A stretch of 64,000 bases of DNA from Amorphochlora amoebiformis. Lineage: Eukaryota > Cercozoa > Chlorarachniophyceae. The notes under the pieces are model-generated. The model made no database searches, was not told the DNA's origin, and was given only the letters and a program-made list of their open reading frames with translations. Where the stretch lies: assembly GCA_054601695.1 (NCBI GenBank), contig BAAHQB010000016.1:1302001-1366000 (forward strand). The letters run 5' to 3'. The translations under genes were made by a program, and so were the position numbers. Of this stretch, positions 53,498 through 64,000 are shown piece by piece (the stretch's first letter is position 1; every line of letters begins with the position of its first letter).

Positions 53498-54012
53498 ATA
53501 TATATAAATATTATATATGTATATATTTATACATGTACACACAAATATAAATTTACAGTATATCATTCCTAAAATATATGCCAAAATATATGTAGAACAC
53601 GTCTATCGCACCAAGCACTTCGGAATATCCCCGCTTACGACCGCTTTTAGTACTTCCTGCAAAAGTAAACAAGATAACTATAAAAAACAAACAATTAAGA
53701 TAATAGCCCTTGTTACTCTTCCTATACATAATATATAGCAGTATTCATTCCCGCAATATTACCGAAAAACTCTCGTTGGTCTCCTTAGAATCTGTGAGAA
53801 GATTCGCAAGCGTTTCAAGGCCTACTTTGACCCCCGACGCCTCAGAACACCCTGATTGTTACTTTTTCAGTTCAAATTGGTGGATATATACAGGACGATA
53901 GGCTTACATAGGATTATACTTTGTGCTCGCATACATTATCGTATACATTTTATCCATGTATAAATATATTTTATGTAATATGTACATTTTAAATATGTGT
54001 ACTTTATTTTTG

Positions 54013-54048
<36 letters not shown>

Positions 54049-54158
54049 TTACACATGTATATATATGTATTTCACACACATGTAAATCTTTTAACTGTAA
54101 TTATACAAATGTCTTTATAATATTAATAAGTTTTGCATTATACGCTTTTACATACAAA

Positions 54159-54214
<56 letters not shown>

Positions 54215-54275
54215 AATATAATATAAATACATATATATATATATATATGTATATATATAAGCACATATATATATG

Positions 54276-54306
<31 letters not shown>

Positions 54307-54332
54307 AGTATATGTACATATATATGTATATA

Positions 54333-54376
<44 letters not shown>

Positions 54377-54945
54377 CTTGCATAATATATATATATATAT
54401 ATGTACTGATATATGTATATATATATATGTAAATATACACATATGTATACATATATGCATGCATATAAATATATGCATGTGTATTACACCTATCATACAT
54501 TATATAACTTATAGGGTACATTGATCAACGAGGTTTTCCCAAGCTTCAACCTTTCGATGCCCATTCCAAGAAATAAGATCATGTGCCCTTTTTTCATCCA
54601 CCTTCGCTTCTTGCTGGGCCCTGTAGGTGAGTCATTTCAGCTACAGATATCAATCTATTCACAATGAAGATCTAGGTTTATTACTTGAGAAGGTCTTGTT
54701 CATCTTTCCTATTTCTAACATGGATCTTCTCGGCAAGGACCTGCCGGTAAAGGTATATGTATATTATATGTAGATATTTGAGAAAATAATGCATACATCA
54801 TTAGATACACACACATATATCTATATATATGTATATATACATAAATATATATATATTATATATATATATATATTATATATATATAATATATATATATATA
54901 TTATATATATAATATATATATATATATAAGTATACATATGTATAT

Positions 54946-54976
<31 letters not shown>

Positions 54977-55153
54977 GTATGTATATGTGTGCGTATATAT
55001 AGTATACATATACGTGTATTTACATATATATGTATACATATATATATATATATATATAATATAAATATATGGTATTAATATATATATATATATATATGTA
55101 CATACATATGTGTGTGTGTGTGTGTATGATAGTAATGGTATATACATAATAAT

Positions 55154-55186
<33 letters not shown>

Positions 55187-55509
55187 TGTATAATTATACG
55201 CAATACATATATATATATATATTACATATATATACATATATATATATATATATACAAATATATAATGAAAATTTAATAAAAATACAGACACAATGCACAC
55301 ACACATACCTGCATGCATGTGTGACTGTATATATTTTATACTTCTGTACATATATATACATATATATATATACATATATATAATGAAAATTTAATAAAAA
55401 TACAGACACAATGCACACACACATACCTGCATGCATGTGTGACTGTATATATTTTATACTTCTGTACAATAATACACCAATTTATATATTTATGCGTGTC
55501 TTTAAAAAC

Positions 55510-55588
<79 letters not shown>

Positions 55589-55604
55589 ATAATTATATAC
55601 ATAT

Positions 55605-55635
<31 letters not shown>

Positions 55636-55680
55636 TATTTGTATATGTGTATATTAATGTGTTGTTGCGTGTGCAATGTG

Positions 55681-55715
<35 letters not shown>

Positions 55716-55944
55716 GAATATATATATATATATATATATGTATATATTGTATGTGTGTTGCGTATATGTGTGAGTGTATATGTGTGAGAGTATATTAAAG
55801 TATTAATACACATACACATAAGACATATAAATGCAATAACATATATATTTTCTACACACATATATATATATATATATATAATTAGCATATATATATATAT
55901 ATATTTATATATATTAATATTCCCATGCACATGCTAATATATAC

Positions 55945-55983
<39 letters not shown>

Positions 55984-55991
55984 TTATATAA

Positions 55992-56078
<87 letters not shown>

Positions 56079-56659
56079 CCATACATATATATACATTATA
56101 TATATATATATATATTTTATATAATATATATATATGTGTGTGTATATATGTGTATGAATGAATGTATATTAAAGCATTAATACACGTACACATACATATA
56201 AATACATGAACATATGTATATATATTGTTATATATATATATATATATGCTAGCTATATAATTAGTATATATATATTTATATATATACACACACATTACAC
56301 ATATATATATATATATATTTATACATTATATATATATATAAACGTATATACTTGTATGTGTGTATATTCACATGCACATGCTAATATATGTACATATATT
56401 AGTACATACGTTATGTAGATAATACATGCACGTATATAAATGAATATATATATGCATATATATATATATATATATTTGCATATATGCAGAATAAAATACA
56501 TATATATATTACATTATTTATGAATGTAAAATCACTATACATACATGTATGTATATATATATATGTGTGTGTATATATATGTATTTTAATATAAAAATAG
56601 GTATATATATATATATATACAATATATATATATATGTGTATATATATATATGTATTTTA

Positions 56660-56690
<31 letters not shown>

Positions 56691-56697
56691 TGTTTAC

Positions 56698-56731
<34 letters not shown>

Positions 56732-56808
56732 GTATTTTATATGTAGTTATGTATGTATATATATATATATATATAATGTATATAATATATATATATATAC
56801 ATGTATAA

Positions 56809-56848
<40 letters not shown>

Positions 56849-56931
56849 ATAATATATATATTTCTTATGCATATAAATATATATATATATATATAATATA
56901 TACCTTATGCATATATTATATATATATATGA

Positions 56932-56969
<38 letters not shown>

Positions 56970-58844
56970 GAGTTGGGAATCGGGCATTTGATTACTGGCA
57001 TCAGCTCAACAGGTCTGCCAGATACTACAGATTGCAAGCCCTGAAAGAGAACAAAATGATAACTTACTATGTGAGACACCATTGAGGAAAGAAGGGTGCC
57101 TCTTGATTTACATAAAATCGCACCTTTAGGACGTTGGGGAGGATCTTAGGGCGCAAGTTCTTAAAGCTATCCGTGGAAGCGATGTTCGCCACCACCGAAC
57201 AACATAGGGCCACGGGACGTCTGCCATCCTGGTTGAAGATACACAATTTTAATAATATAGAAGGGTAATTAACAACTAATTTATGACCTCCTTGAATTCC
57301 CGAGCACACGCCTTCAAAAGGGCTTCCATTGAAACTTTGCCCTCCTTTGTTAGCATTAGCGCTCCAAATTGTTCGTTATCGTCCGAGCACACCTAAGTTT
57401 TAGACATTTTCCCGACATTAACAATTCACTTATTAAGCAAGCGCAAGTTGGAGTATTGCTTGTTCAAGCTTGTATCAGGCATTCGGCGGAGATTTCTGGG
57501 TTCTAAGTGCTTTATGTGTTAGAGCAATAATGTAAAACCTAACCCCGAACAACGACCCTCGTGGTCAGCCTAACCCTAACCCTAACCCTAACCCGAACAA
57601 AGAATACATCACTCCTCTTCCGTGTAACTCTAACCTAACCCTAAACTAACTCTGACCCTAACCCTAACCCTTGCCCTAGCCCTAACTCAAACGCAAAATA
57701 TCACTCCTCTTCCATATAACATTAACCTAACCCTAACCTTAACTCTAACCGTTAGGGATAAGGTTTATTTGGATTATCGTAGTAGGATTGCTGAATGTAC
57801 AAATAAGCGGATATGTCGTGTATGCTACAGATCATCTAGTTAGTGAGAGAAAATAGGTGTGATTTTCAGCCAGGCTTGAATTTCGCTGGATTCGGATGAG
57901 TGGATAAATAAAACCTACCGAAACGACGCTTCCAGCCGCAACGCGTACAGCCCACGGTGCTTGATCATCCAGGAAAATTTCGATCACTTTTCCTACAGTT
58001 CCCTTCTTGGTTAGCTCCCCCACAATATCGCACTGCTCAGTGACACAGCATAATAGCTCTAGAGAGTGGAGAACCAACGGGTCGCGAACCTGGGGCTTGA
58101 GATCCTGGATCCATGATCCCTGGAAATGAATCAGTTAAAGGAAATCAGTTCAGATTCATCAGAATGCCTACCGTGAGCATGGAGATAATTGGCGTGAGGA
58201 TGTCGGACTTAACAAGTCCATGGCAGATGCCCTGACCCCCGCACATGGCCATCTACAGTTCCATCGAGAATTAGTTTCGTGCGCTTGAACGGCTCACAGA
58301 AACATGTGGTGAAGATGAACAAAATTATCGCACAGCCCAAATTAAACGGAGTTACTTTAGAAATCGCCCTTGTGGCTGCTACTGACACATGCCCGATACG
58401 ATCCGTCATCAGGGGAATAAGGCGCTTCACAATCCCTCTCTGACAACGCACGACATTAAGGTTAAATCTTCCGAGCTAATGTATACATGTCTGTACCCGC
58501 GCCAGGTGGAGGCAGAAAGGCGCAGCTCGCTCTCCTGAGTTCACGACCATTCCTGAAACACGGCACAATCACCCCTGGCCCAGACGTCGCCAAAAAAACA
58601 TAGAAAGCCCCACCCACGACGGCTGTACACGCTGATGCCCGTGCAGCAGGGTCTGTAGACGTCAAACTCTGACAGCCGTTAGAGATGATTTACTGCAATG
58701 AGATACATCGCTTTTATGTTTGACCTTCTCAATTGGTGCCAGATCCTCCAATACAGTCACACTTTCGACCTTTTTTCCTATGGGATCAACGCGAGCTTTT
58801 CTACCGCGGCGTCGCCTGGAGCGCTGCTGCTTTCCCATCACCAC
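45721..58844 (-). CDS. SYO1: HEATR3/Syo1 (symportin) homologue, ARM/HEAT-repeat ribosomal-protein import chaperone
   Basis: Syo1/HEATR3 binds ribosomal proteins such as uL18 (L5) and uL5 (L11) for nuclear import and 5S RNP assembly. Exons in transcription order: 58725-58844, 58614-58668, 58497-58552, 58356-58439, 58172-58252, 57919-58119, 57288-57392, 57124-57228, 56996-57040, 54685-54740, 54520-54620, 53763-53851, 53612-53656, 52750-52797, 51532-51582, 50401-50472, 49938-49994, 48527-48569, 47342-47388, 46907-46978, 46721-46785, 45721-45817. Phase closes at all 21 joins; the total is 1695 nt (564 residues plus stop). The start is MVMGK then a basic RRRRGRK run like an NLS. Family-like segments: [66 protein letters not shown] and the C-terminal [16 protein letters not shown]. 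Exon 50401-50472 is chosen on phase (all three frames are open). Shorter than human HEATR3 (about 680 residues). Confidence 0.85.
50100..50640. other. Purine-rich intron segments of the Syo1-like gene
   Basis: GA-rich, non-(TA)n sequence flanks the short exon 50401-50472 (minus). The longer open frames here on either strand are compositional. The stretch between exons 50401-50472 and 49938-49994 holds nothing else recognisable. Confidence 0.55.
51040..51245 (+). pseudogene. Unassigned coding-like island within a Syo1-like intron
   Basis: About 200 bp of non-repetitive sequence lies between Syo1-like exons 51532-51582 and 50401-50472. On the plus strand it reads [19 protein letters not shown] in one frame and [20 protein letters not shown] in another, each soon closed by a stop. 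It could be a decayed, frameshifted gene or element fragment, or chance. I recognise no family, and flanking phases need no extra exon. Confidence 0.25.
55263..55468. repeat. 88-bp perfect direct repeat, offset 118
   Basis: TAATGAAAATTTAATAAAAA through CTTCTGTACA occurs at 55263-55350 and identically at 55381-55468, separated by 30 bp of (TA)n, in the 2.3-kb Syo1-like intron 54741-56995. Identity implies a recent event. Confidence 0.92.
57550..57762. repeat. CCCTAA-rich block with an internal about 88-bp duplication
   Basis: Degenerate CCCTAA/CCTAACC in the Syo1-like intron 57393-57918. ATCACTCCTCTTCC followed by TAACCTAACCCTAA occurs twice (about 57608 and 57694), so the block expanded partly by duplicating a mixed unit. 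Confidence 0.85.
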
Positions 58845-59086
58845 TCGCGACGACGCTCCTTCTTGGTCTCCTCCTTCGGCGATATTAACGTGGGCGATAA
58901 ATTATGGATCAGAAAGTTCCGAAGAATGGACACCGGTATTGACGGCCCATGACGGGCATTACAGTGCCATTACTACATCCACACGAATCTCTCCGAGATC
59001 TCCAAGAGAGGCGTGCAAAGGGCGCAAGGTTCTTGGCGATTGCAGCTTTCCCTGCAGTTTGAGCTCGCCATTCCGGCCCAAAAATA
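58845..59086. promoter_or_regulatory. Compact divergent promoter between Syo1-like and importin-alpha-like genes
   Basis: 242 bp of balanced sequence separates the start codons of the minus Syo1-like gene (58844) and the plus armadillo gene (59087). No TATA box or repeat array is visible. An upstream plus-strand Met at 58950 opens a 36-codon frame that could be a 5' leader ORF or first exon, and CCCTGCAG at about 59051-59058 resembles an acceptor. Confidence 0.55.
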
Positions 59087-60588
59087 ATGATGAACCGAAA
59101 GGAACTCGCACAACGCGTTCGCGTCATGGCGCGAATGCTCAAGGCTAAGGCGCCGAGATTATTGAGGAAACATATGGGGGAGTTGGAGAATATGCTCTCC
59201 AGCCCTAAGGCACCAGTGAAAGAAGTAGCCAACGCCGGACTGATTCCACTGGTTGCCAAACACCTCTTGAGCAGCGACCGGAAACTTGCCGCGAGCGCGG
59301 TCCACGCCATTGCCAGCATCACCTACAAGTGCAGCACATCCGTGATGAAGGCTGGCTGTGTTTCCAAACTTGTTGAACTGGTGTGCGACGAGGATGGGGA
59401 GATTGCTAGGAATGCAATTTTCGCTCTCTCCAATCTGGCCGTGGATTTTCAGAGTCAGCTTTTGTCCAATAACGCCCTCAAGCAAATCTTGTGGAGACTG
59501 CGTCAACTTGGAGAGCCAAACAACAAGAAATGTTGGATGCTGTGGGCGGATGCCATGAGGCTGATCACGAATCTGGTCAATATCACGGACAAGGACGACA
59601 ATTGCACCAAGGAGATGGTTAAGAAGACTCTGAAACACAAGGGGGATAGACAGGAGCTAATTCGAGTGCTCAAGGTGTCATTAAGCGGAAAAGAACAAGT
59701 AGATGTCGTGGAGGATGCCCTCAGAGGGATTCTTTCTCTGGCGAAGCTGCACGTCTGCAAGCACTGCGGGATACCCCAATTGCTGGATATGGAAATCATC
59801 CCGCTGCTAACATCCCAGTTTTCCCATTCGTGCTACAAAATCAAGAAGCTAGCGGTCGACTGCATACAAGATGTCGTATACAACTCAGTCCTGGACGTCT
59901 CCAAATGCAGGTGTATCTATATTCCGCCCTTTTGGAGTCCCTCTACGTCTCAGACACTACTATCAATACTTTAGTGTGCCTCAAATCCTGTCTCGCATTC
60001 CCCATAAATCTTAAAAAAGAAAATACAGAATTATTCCTCTTGCCCGCTCTGCAATCCCTTCCTATCCCTCTATACTCACCCCAGTCCATCGCTTATATTT
60101 CAATCTTCTTACATGCTGCATATTGTCAGACCATCTCCCATCCAGCCCCTTAAGGAGCTGATGCACAATCCCAACCAAGAACTCTCAACATGTGCAGCTT
60201 TGGTACTGTCTAATATCGCGTGCGAGGGTGAACAAGCGATTGAAGCGCTCAAAGCTGTGGGTCTGTTTGAGGCAATGGTTTCGCTGCTTTTAAATCCCAA
60301 CACATCGACAGAGCTCAAGACTGAGGTTGGGGACAATCGGCATGTTTCGTAAGTGTTGGGACTAATTTATTATTCAGGCTGCCTGGTTCGTAATAAACGT
60401 GTGCGGATCTGGAGCAAGGCGACATCTGGAGGAAATTGTAGAACTTGGAGCCGTCCACGGTCTATCAAGATGGGTTGTCAAGCAGCAAAAGGTCGGTTTG
60501 AGTATCTTAATCCCATACATTAGTTCGTTTTTCATGAATAGCAATTCCTTTTGAAGAGATATTTACGACATTAGTAAATGCATAAATA

Positions 60589-60619
<31 letters not shown>

Positions 60620-60631
60620 GTATTATATTTA

Positions 60632-60663
<32 letters not shown>

Positions 60664-60764
60664 ATCATACGTATTACACATATACGTACATATTTATTTG
60701 AAACATATTTGTTAACACATTATACGTATACATATATATATATGTGTATATACATATAATATAC

Positions 60765-60812
<48 letters not shown>

Positions 60813-61052
60813 ATATAGATATATTTATACATAAATATCATGTATAACACGTATAATGTATATATACATATTACATACATATATAATATATATAATATAT
60901 ATGGATATATATATATATATATATATTATATGTATGTGTTTATTTAAGTGAAAAAAATGTATCATACACACATAAATATATATATATATATATATTTTAT
61001 ACATATATATATATATATATAATATATGTATAATATATATGTATATATGTAC

Positions 61053-61117
<65 letters not shown>

Positions 61118-61360
61118 TATACATATAAATATATATATTATGTATATATGTGTGTGGGTATATTTTCGTACATATATATACATATACATATATATACATA
61201 TATATATATATATATTATGTATATATGTGTGTGGGTATATTTTCGTACATATATATACATATACATATATATACATATATATATATATATATGTATAAAT
61301 ATGTAATATATATATATATATTATATATACATACATATATATATGTATGTATATATATAC

Positions 61361-61391
<31 letters not shown>

Positions 61392-61497
61392 TTATAAACA
61401 TATATATATATGTATATGTTATGCATGTGTGTGTGTGTGTATTTACATACATTTTGTTCGTATGAAGGTATGTGTTTATTTAATATAAATATATACA

Positions 61498-61539
<42 letters not shown>

Positions 61540-61652
61540 TCTCAAAGTATATAACTGTGTTTCTATGTGTGCATATTATATATGTGTATGTGTATGTATA
61601 TATATATATATGTATATAATATGATATAATATATATATATATATTATATATG

Positions 61653-61730
<78 letters not shown>

Positions 61731-61744
61731 TTATACATACATAA

Positions 61745-61776
<32 letters not shown>

Positions 61777-63670
61777 GTATATATATATATATATATGTAA
61801 GTGTATATTTGTTGATATGTGTAGATATGTATGTGTGTGCGTATACGTGATTGTAACATGTTTTAAGAATACATATACATATTATATATATATATATATA
61901 TATTATTTTCGTACATATAATATTTAGTATGTATGCACATACATATATACGTATATATAACATTCAATACGTATACATATGTATGTATAATATATGTATG
62001 TATAATATATTACATATATATATATATGTATATGTATGTATATATTAATGTACATATACACATATGAATATTTTTAAATAGTTGTTTTTTAATATCCTGA
62101 ATCATTAATGTGTTCTGTCTAAGAACCAACACTGCTCACCACACCTGCTCACCACACGTTACCCGCCCTCGTACGCTGACCTACTTTTGCCTAGATATTT
62201 TGTCCCTCGTTGCAGTGCTAACGATCAAAACTCTACCCAGGACACGAAAATGGTCGAAGAGACAGTTGCTGCCCTCCGATCTGTCTGCGATATTCTTCTT
62301 CCAAAGCCAGAACAAATGACCCGATTGAACTTCCCGGCCGCAATGGCAGCTGCAGGCATCAGCCCACCAAATTCCACCGGGAGCCCACCCCCTCCGGGGG
62401 GAAATAACGGGAGCGAAATCAAGCTACAGAGCATGCTTCGGGAGGACGAGGCTCTAGATTATGTTTCTAGTTACGTGGGAGCTGCGAAGGTGATCATTTA
62501 CCATCCCAACATCGAGCCCTTTCCAACTCTAAGCCCTAATTCTAATTCAAACTCGTACAGGTGTTGGCCCATTTCGAAGTGTCGAATGGCGTATATCCCA
62601 GCGCTATTGACGTTTTGAGGAGAATAAAAAATTCGAATAATGCCGCCTTGGAGCTTCTGGAGGTTCTCAACAATCTATTCTATAGCTCCCGACTCTCAAG
62701 TATGTTTATTAGGGTCCGCTGGAAGGTGGAAGTCGTGCTTGGCTTGCACGTCTCAGTACGGCTCAGTTAGAGAACATCTTGGAGCATCTTACAGGACATA
62801 GGTGTGTTGCGTTGCTTCTCCAAGTCTTCATGACGACTGATGTTTCATATATCATAGAATGCAGAAGAAATCGGACAGCAAAGGGACTCACAACGCCCCA
62901 TTAATGCTTACACCAATGGGAGAGGAAGCTTTGAACGCTGCAGCAGCTCAGGGAGAAGCTGCAAGGAAGGAGAAACTCGTGGCGATGCTGAGTCACGCCA
63001 TTCAAGGCCAGCTTCAGAGCAAGCTGATGGCTCACTACAACCAAGTACGTAGATGTGAGCGGGAGAAACAGCTACATCAGCAGCATGGATCTATCCACTG
63101 GACTGTAGACGTCATGCATCCGTCCAACATTAAGCAGACAAAGCTGACTTCAAATCCCTTTGACTGCGGTGATTTGAAGTGCCATGTGCTCCTGTATCCA
63201 TGGGGTAATCCAAATCGACCAGAGGCTCACAAGACACACCTCTCGGTCTACGTAGCCCTGCTAGACATCGAGAAAAGTGCAGCGGTGGCAGGTGGTAGAG
63301 GGAAAGGTGGAGAAGACTCAGCAGGGACGGCAGGTACAGGAGGCGTCCCAGGTCGATTCAAGTTGACAATCGTGAATCAGGTTTGTTTGAAATCTCAAAT
63401 GACGAGTAGTCTGATAGTTGACCATTTTCAGGCGGACGCGAGTAAAAGTGTGTCCAAGGGTGGCCAGCACACCTTCACAGAACTAGCCAGCGATCGTGGA
63501 TTTGCCCAAATGATACCTTTGAAGGAACTCCTCCAGGTGCACACAAAACAGCGTAATACTTCAGAGAGTGTTGGTTACTCACACCCAACAAATCATCACA
63601 GGTTGGCAAGGGTTTTATAGTAGAAGGGAAGATCTCCATAAAGGCTGAAATCACACTCTCCGTCAGCCAG
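59087..63670 (+). CDS. Importin-alpha-like armadillo protein, apparently fused to a MATH/TRAF domain (3'-incomplete)
   Basis: Exons: 59087-59910, 60130-60325, 60378-60491, 62241-62489, 62561-62662, 62713-62801, 62858-63380, 63432-63536, 63602-63670, continuing past the window; 757 codons so far, phase closed at each join. The first exon starts MMNRKELAQ with a basic region (LRKH), no canonical importin-beta-binding block, then ARM repeats ([22 protein letters not shown]). 60130-60491 gives [12 protein letters not shown] and [12 protein letters not shown], the importin-alpha helix-3 pattern. 62241-62662 carries [11 protein letters not shown] and an importin-alpha-like C-terminal repeat. From 62858: an Ala/Gln-rich helix, then MATH motifs [59 protein letters not shown], and [14 protein letters not shown]. 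The two-gene alternative is a stop at 62770 and a new Met at 62859. Confidence 0.8.
60492..62240 (+). other. 1.75-kb (TA)n intron of the armadillo gene
   Basis: The only long intron in this gene. It starts GTCGGTTTGAG, is dominated by TA/CA/TG dinucleotides from about 60580 to 62090, and ends CTCTACCCAG. It contains a 76-bp direct repeat (61138 and 61214; ATTATGTATATATGTGTGTG through TTTTCGTACATATATA). No additional exon is recognised, and flanking exons are both phase 0. Confidence 0.75.
61138..61290. repeat. 76-bp tandem duplication
   Basis: Two copies of ATTATGTATATATGTGTGTG-GGTATATTTTCGTACATATA and the following TA/CA run begin at 61138 and 61214 in the long intron of the armadillo gene. 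Confidence 0.85.
62858..63670 (+). other. MATH (TRAF-like) domain exons
   Basis: Three exons separated by introns of 51 and 65 nt encode a full MATH beta-sandwich, preceded by a helical Ala-rich segment ([17 protein letters not shown]). A Gly-rich loop ([19 protein letters not shown]) interrupts the fold before [12 protein letters not shown] domains bind peptides in ubiquitin and TRAF-type signalling. The exon's first codons are A|ATG, so an independent start at 62859 is possible. Confidence 0.8.
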
Positions 63671-63696
63671 GTTTGTCCACATGGTACCATTCGGGC

Positions 63697-63757
<61 letters not shown>

Positions 63758-63854
63758 GTATACACGTACGTATTTCACATATGTATACGCACATATACAC
63801 ACATATATGTATCATGTCATTTACACATATATATATATATATACATATATATAT

Positions 63855-63885
<31 letters not shown>

Positions 63886-63906
63886 ATATATATATATCCA
63901 TATGTG

Positions 63907-63947
<41 letters not shown>

Positions 63948-64000
63948 TATGTAAACAACACACACATATATATGCATACATATATATATATATATATTAT
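63671..64000. repeat. (TA)n array at the right edge of the window
   Basis: After the GTTTGTCC donor at 63671 the sequence becomes (TA)n with CA runs to the window end. It is the start of another long intron of the armadillo-MATH gene; the downstream exon(s) and stop lie outside. Confidence 0.75.

Noticed and set aside
57067-58665. Several independent small minus-strand genes
   Set aside because: They join in phase as exons of one Syo1-like gene with conserved segments in family order.

Overview
This window is nuclear DNA of an intron-rich microbial eukaryote. Five protein-coding genes are each broken into many small exons. They can be rebuilt because codon phase closes at nearly every GT-AG junction and the joined peptides match known families. 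Exons have balanced base composition. Introns and spacers are dominated by (TA)n with (CA)n, (CT)n, purine tracts and blocks of TTAGGG/CCCTAA. The gene families alone do not place the organism; a SAR-type protist or alga is a low-confidence guess. Nearly all long open frames rich in I/Y, L/S or G/L are microsatellite translations, not genes.

Layout. (1) 268-16621, minus: a complete SLC43/ApiAT-like major-facilitator transporter, 21 exons, about 438 residues. (2) 17159-38766, plus: a PP2C-type protein phosphatase with a long, low-complexity N-terminal extension, about 30 exons, about 800 residues, sharing a roughly 0.5-kb divergent promoter with gene 1. (3) 41408-45155, plus: a cytochrome P450, about 11 exons, one or two joins unresolved. 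(4) 45721-58844, minus: a HEATR3/Syo1 (symportin) homologue, 22 exons, about 564 residues, convergent with the P450. (5) 59087 to beyond 63670, plus: an importin-alpha-like armadillo protein that appears to read on into a MATH/TRAF domain, divergent from gene 4 across 242 bp.

Two intron classes coexist. Short introns of 26-120 nt carry no arrays and predominate in the P450, the 5' half of the Syo1 gene and the armadillo gene. Long introns of 0.3-2 kb are stuffed with (TA)n or telomere-like repeats and make up most of genes 1 and 2.

The most unusual feature is in the transporter gene. Partial copies of its own exons, each carrying one splice site, have been locally amplified between (TA)n spacers. 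One exon start is present in about 11 extra copies, others in one to three. This looks like (TA)n-driven amplification of exon edges and creates arrays of decoy splice sites inside a gene whose true exons still join in frame. Other notable features are telomeric-repeat introns with a recurring non-telomeric cassette, a GC-AG intron, micro-exons, a 26-nt intron, and a palindromic CACGTG pair between genes 1 and 2.
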